From contig NZ_CP029608.1 in the NCBI RefSeq assembly GCF_003352185.1, positions 5,250,501-5,314,500 on the forward strand: DNA of 64,000 nt. The letters run 5' to 3'. Shown here piece by piece: positions 28,861 through 37,357 of the stretch. Positions within the stretch are counted from its first letter, which is position 1. The number at the start of each line of letters is the position of its first letter. The translations under genes and the position numbers were made by a program. The stretch comes from Pseudomonas kribbensis (GTDB lineage Bacteria > Pseudomonadota > Gammaproteobacteria > Pseudomonadales > Pseudomonadaceae). The notes beneath the pieces were generated by a model, which was not told the origin of the DNA, searched no databases, and saw nothing but the letters and a program-made list of their open reading frames with translations.

Positions 28861-29672
28861 ACAGCGCACTCTACAGTGGCTGGATCGCCCATCGGCGCTT
28901 CGCCCCGCGGCGGCATGAGTTCCGCTACCGGATCGGACTTCTGTATCTCGACCTGGCCGAACAGGACGCGGTGCTGAACCTCTCGCCACTGTCCGGCACG
29001 AGCCGCTTTGCACCGTTCTCGTTTCGCGAGATCGACTATCTCAAGACCTTTACCGGTCGCGGTGTGCGGCTGATCGATGCGGTGCGCCTGCAGGTCGGCG
29101 AGGCCCTCGGTCACGAGCCGCAGGGCTCGATCTGCCTGCTGACCCAGCCCCGCAGTTGGGGCCTGGCGTTCAACCCGGTGAGTTTCTTTTATTGCCACGA
29201 AGCCGACGGGCAACTGGCGGCGATTCTCTGCGAAGTCAGCAACACGCCGTGGCGCGAGCGCTATCACTATGTGCTGCCGGCGCGGGCGCCGACCAGCGTG
29301 CGCGACTTCCACCAGCACTTCGCCGTTGCCAAGGCGTTTCACGTGTCACCGTTCCTGCCGCCGGACCTGGAATACCGCATGAGCTTCAGCCCCGCCGCAC
29401 AAACCCTGGGCGTGCACATGGCCGACTGGCAGGGCGAACGAAAACTGTTCGACGCCACGCTCAACCTGAAACGCGAACCTCTTGATCGACGCAACTTGCA
29501 CCGGCATCTGTGGCGCTTTCCGTGGATGACCGCGAAAACCGCCCTCGCGATCTATTGGCAGGCCCTGCGCTTGCTGCTCAAGCGTACCCCGCTGTTTCCC
29601 CATCGGACGGCTGACGACAGCTTTCGAACCGCCACTGCGTCTCCCGAGGAGCACCGCCATGAAATCCTCTAG
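28857..29672 (+). CDS. DUF1365 domain protein
   Basis: A 271-residue protein of family DUF1365 (YIPF-unrelated). It starts MNSALYSGWIAHRRFAPRRH, with the family motif FNPVSFFYCHEADGQLAAIL and the later AKAFHVSPFLPPDLEYRMSF. No catalytic residues are known. It always tends to sit between an FAD oxidoreductase and a Cfa-like methyltransferase, as here, suggesting a shared lipid pathway. GTG start overlaps the FAD gene stop (GTGA). The end overlaps the next gene by 14 bases. Confidence 0.92.
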   Translation: MNSALYSGWIAHRRFAPRRHEFRYRIGLLYLDLAEQDAVLNLSPLSGTSRFAPFSFREIDYLKTFTGRGVRLIDAVRLQVGEALGHEPQGSICLLTQPRSWGLAFNPVSFFYCHEADGQLAAILCEVSNTPWRERYHYVLPARAPTSVRDFHQHFAVAKAFHVSPFLPPDLEYRMSFSPAAQTLGVHMADWQGERKLFDATLNLKREPLDRRNLHRHLWRFPWMTAKTALAIYWQALRLLLKRTPLFPHRTADDSFRTATASPEEHRHEIL

Positions 29673-30933
29673 CGTTTCGGCCAGAGCCGCCATCCCGTTC
29701 AGTACGCACGGCATCACCGGTTCGCTGCTGCGTCGCGGTGTCCTGCGTCAGCTCGCACAGCTCAAGCATGGGCAACTGGTGGTGATCGAGGACGGCGAAC
29801 GCCAGGTCTTCGGCACACCGGGCAGTGCGCTGCTGGGCGAGATTCATGTCCTTGATGCAGCGGCCTGGGGCATGGTCGCGGGCAACGGCTCGATTGGCGC
29901 CGGGGAAGCGTTCATTCACGGCTACTGGAGTTCACCGGACCTGACCGCCGTGGTGCGCGTCTTCGTCAGCAACCTCGAAGTGCTCGACGGCATGGAGGGT
30001 GGACTGGCGAAAATCGGCCGGCCGCTGGTGCGCGGTCTGCACTGGCTCAACCGCAACACACGCAAGGGCTCGCAGAAAAACATCGCCGCCCACTATGACC
30101 TCGGCAACGACCTGTTCGAGCAGTTTCTCGACCCGACCATGATGTATTCGGCGGCGCAGTTCCTCAGCCCGGACGACAGTCTGGAACAGGCACAATTGAA
30201 CAAACTGGAGCGGATCTGCCAGAAGCTCGCACTGGAGCCCGGCGACCACCTGCTGGAGATCGGCACCGGCTGGGGCAGCATGGCGCTGTATGCCGCGCAG
30301 CACTATGGCTGCAAAGTCACCACGACCACCCTGTCCAAAGAGCAATACGCGTTCACCGCCCGGCGCATCGAAAGCCTCGGCCTGCAGGACCGGGTGACGC
30401 TGCTGCTCAAGGACTACCGCGACCTCACCGGCCAGTACGACAAACTGGTGTCGATCGAGATGATCGAGGCGGTCGGTCATCGCTTCCTGCCGACCTACTT
30501 CAAGCAATGCGCGCACCTGCTCAAGAGCAACGGCCTGATGCTGCTGCAAGCGATCACCATCCGGGACCAGCGCTACGAGCAGGCAAAACGCGGCGTGGAC
30601 TTCATCCAGCGTTATATCTTCCCCGGCGGCGCCCTGCCCTGCGTGCAGAAGATGCTCGAAATCGTCAGCCGTGACACCGACATGAACCTGTTGCACATGG
30701 AAGACTTCGGCCTGCACTACGCCCGGACCCTGCGCCTGTGGCACGAGAATTTTCGCCACGCCCACGGCCGCCTGAGCGAATTGGGCTACGACGATTATTT
30801 CCTGCGGCTGTGGGAGTTTTACCTGTGTTACTGCGAGGGCGGCTTCCTCGAACGCACCATCGGCACCGCGCAATTGCTGCTGGCCAAACCGGCGGCGATG
30901 CCGGCGCCACTGCTCGGACGCTTCGATGCTTGA
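29659..30933 (+). CDS. cfa: Cyclopropane-fatty-acid-phospholipid synthase-like methyltransferase
   Basis: A 424-residue SAM-dependent methyltransferase. The N-terminal domain (about 1-120) is the lipid-binding part of Cfa enzymes. The catalytic domain has NIAAHYDLGNDLFEQFLDPT, SAM motif I LLEIGTGWGSMALYAAQHYG, and SIEMIEAVGHRFLPTYFKQC. It should add a methyl or methylene group to unsaturated acyl chains of membrane phospholipids. The substrate could be plain cyclopropane formation or a methylation step toward furan fatty acids. Sequence alone does not decide. Confidence 0.9.
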   Translation: MKSSSVSARAAIPFSTHGITGSLLRRGVLRQLAQLKHGQLVVIEDGERQVFGTPGSALLGEIHVLDAAAWGMVAGNGSIGAGEAFIHGYWSSPDLTAVVRVFVSNLEVLDGMEGGLAKIGRPLVRGLHWLNRNTRKGSQKNIAAHYDLGNDLFEQFLDPTMMYSAAQFLSPDDSLEQAQLNKLERICQKLALEPGDHLLEIGTGWGSMALYAAQHYGCKVTTTTLSKEQYAFTARRIESLGLQDRVTLLLKDYRDLTGQYDKLVSIEMIEAVGHRFLPTYFKQCAHLLKSNGLMLLQAITIRDQRYEQAKRGVDFIQRYIFPGGALPCVQKMLEIVSRDTDMNLLHMEDFGLHYARTLRLWHENFRHAHGRLSELGYDDYFLRLWEFYLCYCEGGFLERTIGTAQLLLAKPAAMPAPLLGRFDA

Positions 30934-31417
30934 GCGGATCGCCAACGCTGCTCTGTTCCAGATCGGCTGGCTGGCCTGCGTGCTCGGCGGCAACAGCCTG
31001 TGGTTACTGGTGGCGCTGGCGGTATTGGTGATTCATCTGCGCTGGATCAGCAGTTGGGCGGCGGAGGGGCGGCTGATTCTCGGCGTGGTGATTCTGGGCA
31101 CCGCCGTGGACAGTGGCCTGCGCGGTCTTGGGGTCTTTGAATTCAAGGACCTGTCGCCGCTGATTCCGCTGTGGCTGATGCTGTTGTGGGCACTGCTGGC
31201 CACGACATTGCGCCATTGCCTGCAATGGAGCGCCCGACCATGGTGGCTGGCGAGTGTGCTCGGGGCCGTCGGTGGCGCGTTGTCGTATTGCGCCGGTGGA
31301 CGACTGGCCGGGGTGCAGTTTCCCTACGGCGAGTTACCGACTTTGATCGGCATCGGCCTGTTGTGGGCGTTGCTGTTTCCGTTGTTGCACCTGTTGTCGC
31401 GGCGGCTGGTGCAGTAA
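30926..31417 (+). CDS. DUF2878 membrane protein
   Basis: A 163-residue inner-membrane protein with about five hydrophobic segments. It begins MLERIANAALFQIGWLACVL and contains FEFKDLSPLIPLWLMLLWAL and PYGELPTLIGIGLLWALLFP, matching DUF2878. It overlaps the methyltransferase gene by eight bases and is the last gene of the overlapping operon. Function is unknown. A membrane role linked to lipid modification is inferred only from position. Confidence 0.88.
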   Translation: MLERIANAALFQIGWLACVLGGNSLWLLVALAVLVIHLRWISSWAAEGRLILGVVILGTAVDSGLRGLGVFEFKDLSPLIPLWLMLLWALLATTLRHCLQWSARPWWLASVLGAVGGALSYCAGGRLAGVQFPYGELPTLIGIGLLWALLFPLLHLLSRRLVQ

Positions 31418-31469
31418 TCGTCCGTCAGGGCTTTCACACGCGTGCGGGTCACTGCCGTACACTGCGCCC

Positions 31470-31775
31470 ATGAAAACCATTCCCCTCCAGCCAATCGACG
31501 AGCCCGCCGTCACCTGTTCGACTTGCGCGGCCTGCTGCTGTCAGCTCGAAGTCATGCTGATCACTGACACCGGCGTACCCGAGCGTTATATCGATACCGA
31601 TGAATGGGGTGGGGAAGTCATGTTGCGTCTGGACGACGGCTGGTGTGCGGCACTGGATCGCGACACGATGATGTGCACGATCTACGAAAAACGCCCGCTC
31701 ATCTGCCGCGAATTCGAAATGGGCGCGCCGGAATGCATCGACGAACGCCAGGGGATTGCCACAGCGTATCGCTGA
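31470..31775 (+). CDS. YkgJ family cysteine cluster protein
   Basis: A 101-residue protein with eight cysteines, including VTCSTCAACCCQLEV near residue 15, WCAALDRDTMMCTIYEKRP, LICREFEMG and PECID. This is the YkgJ (UPF0153) pattern, thought to hold a zinc or Fe-S cluster. A 52-base gap separates it from the DUF2878 gene, so it may have its own promoter or be the last gene of the operon. Function is unknown. A strong terminator follows. Confidence 0.88.
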   Translation: MKTIPLQPIDEPAVTCSTCAACCCQLEVMLITDTGVPERYIDTDEWGGEVMLRLDDGWCAALDRDTMMCTIYEKRPLICREFEMGAPECIDERQGIATAYR

Positions 31776-31779
31776 ATAC

Positions 31780-31808
31780 AAAAAAGGAGCGCCAGGCGCT
31801 CCTTTTTT
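31780..31808. terminator. Bidirectional intrinsic terminator
   Basis: The arm AAAAAAGGAGCGC (31780-31792) pairs perfectly with GCGCTCCTTTTTT (31796-31808) across a three-base loop. It has T-tracts on both strands and serves the convergent pagL as well. Confidence 0.95.
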
Positions 31809-31816
31809 CATGGGTG

Positions 31817-32335
31817 TTACAACGGCATCGTGTAGTGCAGCGAGTAGCTTTCTACCCCGTCGTTGTTGCTCGACATGCCGGCGTTGGAATAGTGAGTCGC
31901 ACGGATCCCCACCTCGTGCCCGCCAAGGAAGCGCAGACCGAAACCGATGCGGTCTTCGAACTGGAAGGCCTGGCCGATCTTGTTGCCTTCATAGTCGGTG
32001 TTGGAGAACACCGCGGCGCCGATGCCGGCCTCGACATACGGTTTGATCGACTCGCCGGAAAACTCGTAAACGAACACCGGCGAGAACGACAGGCTGTTGT
32101 TGCTGGAGCCCTTGTCGCCTTCCCAGTAAGTGTAGGCGCCGCTCCAGTAACCGGTCAGGCGACCGACATCGCTCTGCAGCCAGCTCTTGTCCCAGTCGAA
32201 ATTCATCCCCAGGCGATAAGTCATCGTTGAATCGCTGGTGGCCCCAACCCCGAATTCCACGCCAGCGGCCTGTGCAGTAAAACTTTGCCCCATCAGTGCG
32301 GCCGCAATCGCGGCCAAGCAGAATAGTCGCTTCAC
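31817..32335 (-). CDS. pagL: Lipid A 3-O-deacylase PagL
   Basis: A 172-residue outer-membrane beta-barrel enzyme. It has a signal peptide (MKRLFCLAAIAAALMG..., ending in AQAA near residue 24) and a mature part close to P. aeruginosa PagL. The catalytic triad is visible as His148 and Ser150 in RATHYSNAG and Glu162 in GVESYS. It removes the 3-position acyl chain from lipid A in the outer membrane. I prefer the GTG at 32335, which has AAGGA nine bases upstream. An ATG at 32344 overlaps that site and would add three residues. Confidence 0.92.
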   Translation of the reverse strand: MKRLFCLAAIAAALMGQSFTAQAAGVEFGVGATSDSTMTYRLGMNFDWDKSWLQSDVGRLTGYWSGAYTYWEGDKGSSNNSLSFSPVFVYEFSGESIKPYVEAGIGAAVFSNTDYEGNKIGQAFQFEDRIGFGLRFLGGHEVGIRATHYSNAGMSSNNDGVESYSLHYTMPL

Positions 32336-32445
32336 TTGAAACATCCTTTTCCTAACGGTCGTATGGTTTTTAGTGTGCTTGACGCTTATAGAAATCGGCG
32401 CTTGAACAGAAGTTCAGCTGATTTTTCAGTTATGGCACAACTTTT

Positions 32446-33237
32446 TTACATCGCGAAGCTTTGCACATCGCCAGGCGTTTGTCCCAGCAGCGGCAGGATG
32501 TTTTTCAAGGCTTGCGGATCGGCGCTGGTCCAGAATTTCGCGCAGCGGCTCGGGCCCTCGGCAAGCAGATCGCGCTCGGCCAGCAGACGCTGAAGTTGCC
32601 GGGCCACGGCGGCGCCGGTGTCGATCAGACTGATGTCGGCGGGGAGCATCGTCTTGAGCAACGGCTTTAGGAACGGGTAATGGGTGCAGCCGAGAATGAT
32701 CGTGTCGCAACCCGCGCCCAGCAGCGGTTCGACATAGCGGTGAAGCAGCTCGCGCAACTCGGCGCTGTGCAGGTCGCCGCTTTCGATCAGCTCCACCAGC
32801 CCCGGGCACGGCTGAGTAATGACCCGGATATCGGTGGCAAAACGGTCGAGCAAAGCCGCGAACTTCGCGCTCTGCAAGGTGCCGGTGGTGGCGAGGACGC
32901 CGACCACGCCACTGCGTGTCGCCGCAGCAGCCGGTTTGACCGCCGGCTCCATGCCAACAATCGGCCAGTCGGGAAAATCACGGCGCAGCTCGGCGACGCC
33001 GGCCACGGTCGCGGTGTTGCAGGCGATCACCAGCGCCTTGGCGCCCTGCTCGCGGAAAAAACCGGCCATCACGCTGCAACGCTGGCGGATGAATTCCGGG
33101 GTTTTCTCGCCATAAGGAATGTGGCCGCAATCGCCGAGGTACAGCAGCGATTCATTGGGCAATAGATGCTGGATTTCCGCCAGCACCGACAGGCCACCGA
33201 CGCCGGAATCGAATACGGCGATCGGCGCTTCACGCAT
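32446..33237 (-). CDS. murI: Glutamate racemase
   Basis: A 263-residue racemase. The two catalytic cysteines are Cys73 in IACNTATVA and Cys184 in LGCTHYPFL, and the conserved N-terminal [11 protein letters not shown] includes Asp10. It converts L-glutamate to D-glutamate for peptidoglycan. Start at 33237 ([20 protein letters not shown]) overlaps the moeB end by eight bases. It is the last gene of the hemA-prfA-prmC-moeB-murI string on this strand. Confidence 0.95.
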   Translation of the reverse strand: MREAPIAVFDSGVGGLSVLAEIQHLLPNESLLYLGDCGHIPYGEKTPEFIRQRCSVMAGFFREQGAKALVIACNTATVAGVAELRRDFPDWPIVGMEPAVKPAAAATRSGVVGVLATTGTLQSAKFAALLDRFATDIRVITQPCPGLVELIESGDLHSAELRELLHRYVEPLLGAGCDTIILGCTHYPFLKPLLKTMLPADISLIDTGAAVARQLQRLLAERDLLAEGPSRCAKFWTSADPQALKNILPLLGQTPGDVQSFAM

Positions 33238-33985
33238 GGTGCGAACCACAGACGCTGCATCCCGGATCACGCTTGACCCGCAGCTCACGGAATCGCGAGC
33301 CCAGTGCATCGATCAACAGCAGGCGCCCCACCAATGGCTCGCCGAAACCCGCCAGCAGCTTCAAGGCTTCCAGCGCTTGCAGGCTGCCGACCAGACCCAC
33401 CAGCGGCCCGACCACGCCGGCTTCACTGCAGGTCAGTTCGGCTTCGCTGCCGTGACCGTACAGGCAGTGATAGCAAGGGCTCTCGGCGCGACGCGGGTCG
33501 AACACCGACAGTTGTCCTTCGAGGCGGATCGCCGCGCCGCTGACCAGCGGTTTGCGCGCCGCCACACACGCAGCGTTGACCGCTTCGCGGGTGGAGAAAT
33601 TGTCCGAGCAGTCGAGTACCAGATCCACCGCTGCCACGGCGGCGGCAAGGGAATCCTCGTCCAGTGCCTGACGATGGGGCACCAGTCGGATTTCAGGATT
33701 GATCGCGCTCAGGCGCTTGAGCGCCGAATCGACCTTGGTCATGCCGACGCTGTCGGTGTCGTGGATGATCTGGCGTTGCAGGTTGGTCAGGTCGACCGTG
33801 TCGAAATCCGCCAGATGCAACTCGCCGACACCCGCCGCCGCCAGATACAAGGCAACCGGTGCGCCGAGACCGCCGAGGCCGACGATCAGCACGCGGCTGT
33901 CCTTGAGCTTCAACTGACCATCGATGTCGATGTGTTGCAGGAGGATCTGCCGACTGTAGCGCAACAATTCCTGATCATTCAGCAC
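33230..33985 (-). CDS. moeB: Molybdopterin-synthase adenylyltransferase MoeB
   Basis: A 251-residue E1-like enzyme of the MoeB/ThiF/HesA family. It has the ATP-binding [20 protein letters not shown], the [16 protein letters not shown] block and two zinc cysteine pairs (CYHCLYG near residue 170 and CSVCG at the C-terminus). It adenylates the C-terminus of MoaD for molybdopterin synthesis. A thiamine or other sulfur-carrier role is possible for this family, but the location after prmC is the usual moeB position. It overlaps prmC by seven bases. Confidence 0.9.
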   Translation of the reverse strand: MLNDQELLRYSRQILLQHIDIDGQLKLKDSRVLIVGLGGLGAPVALYLAAAGVGELHLADFDTVDLTNLQRQIIHDTDSVGMTKVDSALKRLSAINPEIRLVPHRQALDEDSLAAAVAAVDLVLDCSDNFSTREAVNAACVAARKPLVSGAAIRLEGQLSVFDPRRAESPCYHCLYGHGSEAELTCSEAGVVGPLVGLVGSLQALEALKLLAGFGEPLVGRLLLIDALGSRFRELRVKRDPGCSVCGSHHA

Positions 33986-34809
33986 GGCAGGCGCCCCAGG
34001 CTGATCCGTTGATGGCCGCCCAGATCGGTGCGGCTGTGGACTTCTTCGAAACCTTGCGTCAGCAACAGATCGCGCACGGCTTCGGCTTGATCATAGCCGT
34101 GTTCGAGCATCAGCCAGCCACCGGCCACCAGATGCGCCGGCGCCTGGGCGATGATCAGACGCAGATCGTCGAGCCCGTCGATGCCGGCCACCAAGGCGCT
34201 TTCCGGCTCGAAACGCACATCGCCTTCGACCAGATGCGGATCGGCGGCGCGGATGTACGGCGGGTTGCTGATGATCAGCTCGAAACGCTTGCCTTCGAGG
34301 GCACTGAACCAGTGACTGCTGAGCACCGTAGCGTTGTTCAGGTGCAGACGCTGACGGTTGCGCTCGGCCAGGGCCACGGCCTCCAGCACGCGATCCACCG
34401 CAGTGACGTTCCATGCCGGACGCTCACTGGCCAGGGCCAGGGCAATCGCCCCGCTGCCGGTGCCGAGGTCGAGAACCTTGGCCGGGGTCGCCGGCAGCAA
34501 TTCCAGTGCGGCTTCCACCAGCAGTTCGGTGTCCGGGCGCGGGATCAGCGTGTGCGGCGCGACTTCCAGATCCAGCTTCCAGAAACCCTGCTGGCCGAGA
34601 ATGTAGGCCACCGGCTCACCGCTGCGGCGGCGTTGCAGGTATTCGGTGAAGACCAGCACGGCTTCGCTCGGCACGATGCGCTCGGGCCAGGTGTGGAGAA
34701 AACTGCGGGACTTGCCCAGCGCCGCAGCGAGGAGCAGTTCGGCATCCAGGCGTGCGGTGGGCGAGTCCGGCAGTTCGGCGGCGCGCAACAGGCTGGCGAT
34801 GATGGTCAT
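33979..34809 (-). CDS. prmC: Peptide chain release factor N(5)-glutamine methyltransferase
   Basis: A 276-residue protein. The N-terminal helical domain (about 1-85) is followed by a SAM-dependent domain with motif I VLDLGTGSGAIALALA and the glutamine-methylating ISNPPYIRA. It methylates the GGQ glutamine of release factors RF1 and RF2. Its partner prfA lies directly upstream on the same strand, with no gap between stop and start, so the two are probably coupled. Confidence 0.95.
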   Translation of the reverse strand: MTIIASLLRAAELPDSPTARLDAELLLAAALGKSRSFLHTWPERIVPSEAVLVFTEYLQRRRSGEPVAYILGQQGFWKLDLEVAPHTLIPRPDTELLVEAALELLPATPAKVLDLGTGSGAIALALASERPAWNVTAVDRVLEAVALAERNRQRLHLNNATVLSSHWFSALEGKRFELIISNPPYIRAADPHLVEGDVRFEPESALVAGIDGLDDLRLIIAQAPAHLVAGGWLMLEHGYDQAEAVRDLLLTQGFEEVHSRTDLGGHQRISLGRLPC

Positions 34810-35892
34810 TTATTCACCTATCGCTGCCAGTTGGTCGGCCTGGTATTCGGCCAGCAACGGCTCGATCACCGCTTCGACGCCACCGGCGAGGATTTCGTCG
34901 AGGGAATACAGGGTCAGGTTGACGCGGTGGTCGGTGACCCGGCCCTGGGCAAAGTTGTAGGTACGGATCCGCTCGGAGCGGTCACCGGAACCCACCAGCA
35001 ATTTACGCTCGCTGGCGATGGCGTTGGCCGCTGCGGTGGTCTGCTGGTCGTTGAGCTTGGCCGACAGCCAGGCCATCGCCCGCGCCCGGTTCTTGTGCTG
35101 GGAACGTTCTTCCTGGCACTCGACCACGATGCCGGTCGGCAAGTGGGTGATACGGATCGCCGAGTCGGTCTTGTTGACGTGCTGACCACCGGCCCCGGAG
35201 GAACGGTAGGTGTCGACGCGCAAGTCCGCCGGGTTGATCTCGATCGCTTCCTGCTCGTCAGGCTCCGGCAACACAGCCACGGTGCAGGCCGAGGTGTGGA
35301 TCCGGCCCTGGGATTCGGTGGCCGGCACGCGTTGTACGCGGTGGGCGCCGGACTCGAATTTCAGCTTGCCGTAGACATTGTCGCCTTCGACCCGGGCGAT
35401 GACTTCTTTATAGCCGCCGTGCTCGCCTTCGTTCTCCGAGAGGATTTCCACCCGCCAGCCGCGTTTCTCGGCGTAGCGCGAGTACATGCGGAACAGGTCG
35501 CCGGAGAAGATCGCCGCCTCGTCGCCACCGGTGCCGGCGCGGATTTCGAGGAAGACGTTGCGCCCGTCGTTGGGGTCCTTGGGCAGCAGCATGCGCTGCA
35601 AGGTGGCTTCCAGCTCGATGAGTTGCTCTTTGGTTTCGCGGACTTCTTCCACGGCCATTTCGCGCATGTCCGGGTCGCCGTCCTTGAGCAGCGCCTGGGC
35701 GCCTTCCAGATCGGCCTGGGCCTTGAGCAGCTGTTTATAGGCTTCGACGACCGGCTCGACTTCGGCGTATTCCTTGGAATAGGCGCGGAATTTGGTCTGG
35801 TCGGAAATGACTTCGGCGTCGCCGAGCAGCGCCGTCAGTTCCTCGAAACGGTCCTGGAGGATATCCAGCTTATTGAGCAGTGACGCTTTCAT
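34810..35892 (-). CDS. prfA: Peptide chain release factor 1
   Basis: A 360-residue class I release factor. The stop-codon recognition tripeptide PAT is at residues 190-192 (RVPATES), and the peptidyl-tRNA hydrolysis motif GGQ is at 235-237 ([10 protein letters not shown]), with Gln237 the target of PrmC. The PAT motif marks RF1, which reads UAA and UAG. It overlaps hemA by four bases (ATGA) and precedes prmC. Confidence 0.97.
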   Translation of the reverse strand: MKASLLNKLDILQDRFEELTALLGDAEVISDQTKFRAYSKEYAEVEPVVEAYKQLLKAQADLEGAQALLKDGDPDMREMAVEEVRETKEQLIELEATLQRMLLPKDPNDGRNVFLEIRAGTGGDEAAIFSGDLFRMYSRYAEKRGWRVEILSENEGEHGGYKEVIARVEGDNVYGKLKFESGAHRVQRVPATESQGRIHTSACTVAVLPEPDEQEAIEINPADLRVDTYRSSGAGGQHVNKTDSAIRITHLPTGIVVECQEERSQHKNRARAMAWLSAKLNDQQTTAAANAIASERKLLVGSGDRSERIRTYNFAQGRVTDHRVNLTLYSLDEILAGGVEAVIEPLLAEYQADQLAAIGE

Positions 35893-37175
35893 TGCGGTTT
35901 TTTATCCGAAAAGCTATCCGGTGAGCCCTCGAGGGCAAAGAGTTCCTGGGCCATGGCCAGCGCATCGAGGCGGCCTTCGGCAGAAAGCTTTTTCAACTGC
36001 ACGCTCGGGGCGTGCAGGAGTTTATTGGTCAGGCCACGGGCCAACTGGCCCAGCACGTCTTCGGCGTTGCCGCCGTTGGCCAGCAGGCGCAGGGCCTTTT
36101 GCAGTTCTTCGTCGCGCAGGCGTTCGCTCTGTTGACGATAGGCCTTGAGCACGTCGACCGCCGCCAGCTCGCGCAGGCGCACCATGAAATCGTCGGCGCC
36201 GACCGAGACCATCTCTTCGGCGGCTTGCGCTGCACCCTGACGGCTCTTGAGGTTTTCGGCGACCACTTCGTGCAGATCGTCGACGCTATAGAGGTAAACG
36301 TCGTCGAGTTCGCCGACTTCCGGTTCAATATCCCGGGGAACGGCGATGTCGACCATGAAGATCGGCTTGTGCTTGCGCAGCTTCAGGGCGCTTTCAACGG
36401 CGCCCTTGCCGAGGATCGGCAACTGACTGGCGGTGGAACTGATGACGATGTCGCTGCGCACCAGTTCGGCCGGAATGTCCGAGAGCAACACTGCGTGGGC
36501 ACCGAACTGCTCGGCCAGCAGGCTGGCGCGTTCCAGCGTGCGGTTGGCCACCACGATACGCTTGACCCCCAGATCATGCAGATGGCGGGCGACCAGGGTA
36601 ATGGTCTCTCCGGCGCCGATCAGCAGGGCCTGGCTGCGTTGCAGGTCGCTGAAAATCTGTTTGGCCAGGCTGACCGCGGCAAACGCCACGGACACCGGGT
36701 TTTCGCCGATGGCGGTATCGGTGCGCACTTGCTTGGCGGCGTTGAAAGTCGCCTGAAACAAGCGGCCGAGCAGCGGCCCGATGGTGCCGGCCTCGCGGGC
36801 CACGGCGTAGGCCGATTTCATCTGGCCGAGGATCTGCGGTTCGCCCAGCACCAGCGAGTCGAGCCCGGAGGCGACGCGCATCATGTGACGAACTGCCGCA
36901 TCATCTTCATGCACATAAGCACTCGCGCGCAGCTCATCGAGGCTTAAATGGTGATAGTCGGCCAGCCAGCGCAGCACGATATCGGCCGAAAGCTGATCCT
37001 GTTCTATATACAGTTCACTGCGATTGCAGGTGGAAAGGATCGCAGCTTCGCGGCTGTCGGTGAGTCGGCAGAGCTGCTGCAAGGCCTCCACCAGCTGCTC
37101 AGGGGTAAAGGCCACGCGCTCGCGGACGTCTACTGAAGCAGTCTTGTGGTTGATACCGAGTGCAAGGAAGGCCAT
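35889..37175 (-). CDS. hemA: Glutamyl-tRNA reductase
   Basis: A 428-residue enzyme starting [20 protein letters not shown]. The catalytic Cys50 is in [11 protein letters not shown]. The NADPH domain has [16 protein letters not shown], and a dimerisation helix region forms the C-terminus. It reduces glutamyl-tRNA to glutamate-1-semialdehyde, the first committed step of heme synthesis by the C5 route. It heads the hemA-prfA-prmC-moeB-murI run and is divergent from the TPR-lolB-ispE run. Confidence 0.97.
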   Translation of the reverse strand: MAFLALGINHKTASVDVRERVAFTPEQLVEALQQLCRLTDSREAAILSTCNRSELYIEQDQLSADIVLRWLADYHHLSLDELRASAYVHEDDAAVRHMMRVASGLDSLVLGEPQILGQMKSAYAVAREAGTIGPLLGRLFQATFNAAKQVRTDTAIGENPVSVAFAAVSLAKQIFSDLQRSQALLIGAGETITLVARHLHDLGVKRIVVANRTLERASLLAEQFGAHAVLLSDIPAELVRSDIVISSTASQLPILGKGAVESALKLRKHKPIFMVDIAVPRDIEPEVGELDDVYLYSVDDLHEVVAENLKSRQGAAQAAEEMVSVGADDFMVRLRELAAVDVLKAYRQQSERLRDEELQKALRLLANGGNAEDVLGQLARGLTNKLLHAPSVQLKKLSAEGRLDALAMAQELFALEGSPDSFSDKKPQ

Positions 37176-37246
37176 TCAAGGTCGCTGATGGTGACGTGAA
37201 GCCGGCAATTGTCCTACTTCGTCAGATTCAGAACAACTACCGCTGA

Positions 37247-37275
37247 CTATTGTCCCAATTGTCGGCCCCTATAAT
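37247..37275 (+). promoter_or_regulatory. Candidate promoter of the TPR-lolB-ispE operon
   Basis: A consensus -10 box TATAAT lies at 37270-37275, about 80 bases before the TPR gene start. The -35 is weak (CTATTG at 37247-37252 with 17-base spacing), so activation or an extended element may help. Confidence 0.5.
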
Positions 37276-37357
37276 GGCCACAATCGAGACTCGGTTATGT
37301 TTGGCCGAAGGCTTGTGTCATGATGATCCGACCGCAGGTTAGTCGTCCTTTTCCTAT

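Noticed and set aside
37250..37275. TTGTCC paired with TATAAT as a consensus promoter before the TPR gene
   Set aside because: The spacer is only 14 bases, too short for a sigma-70 promoter. The -10 is kept, with a weak -35 three bases further upstream.
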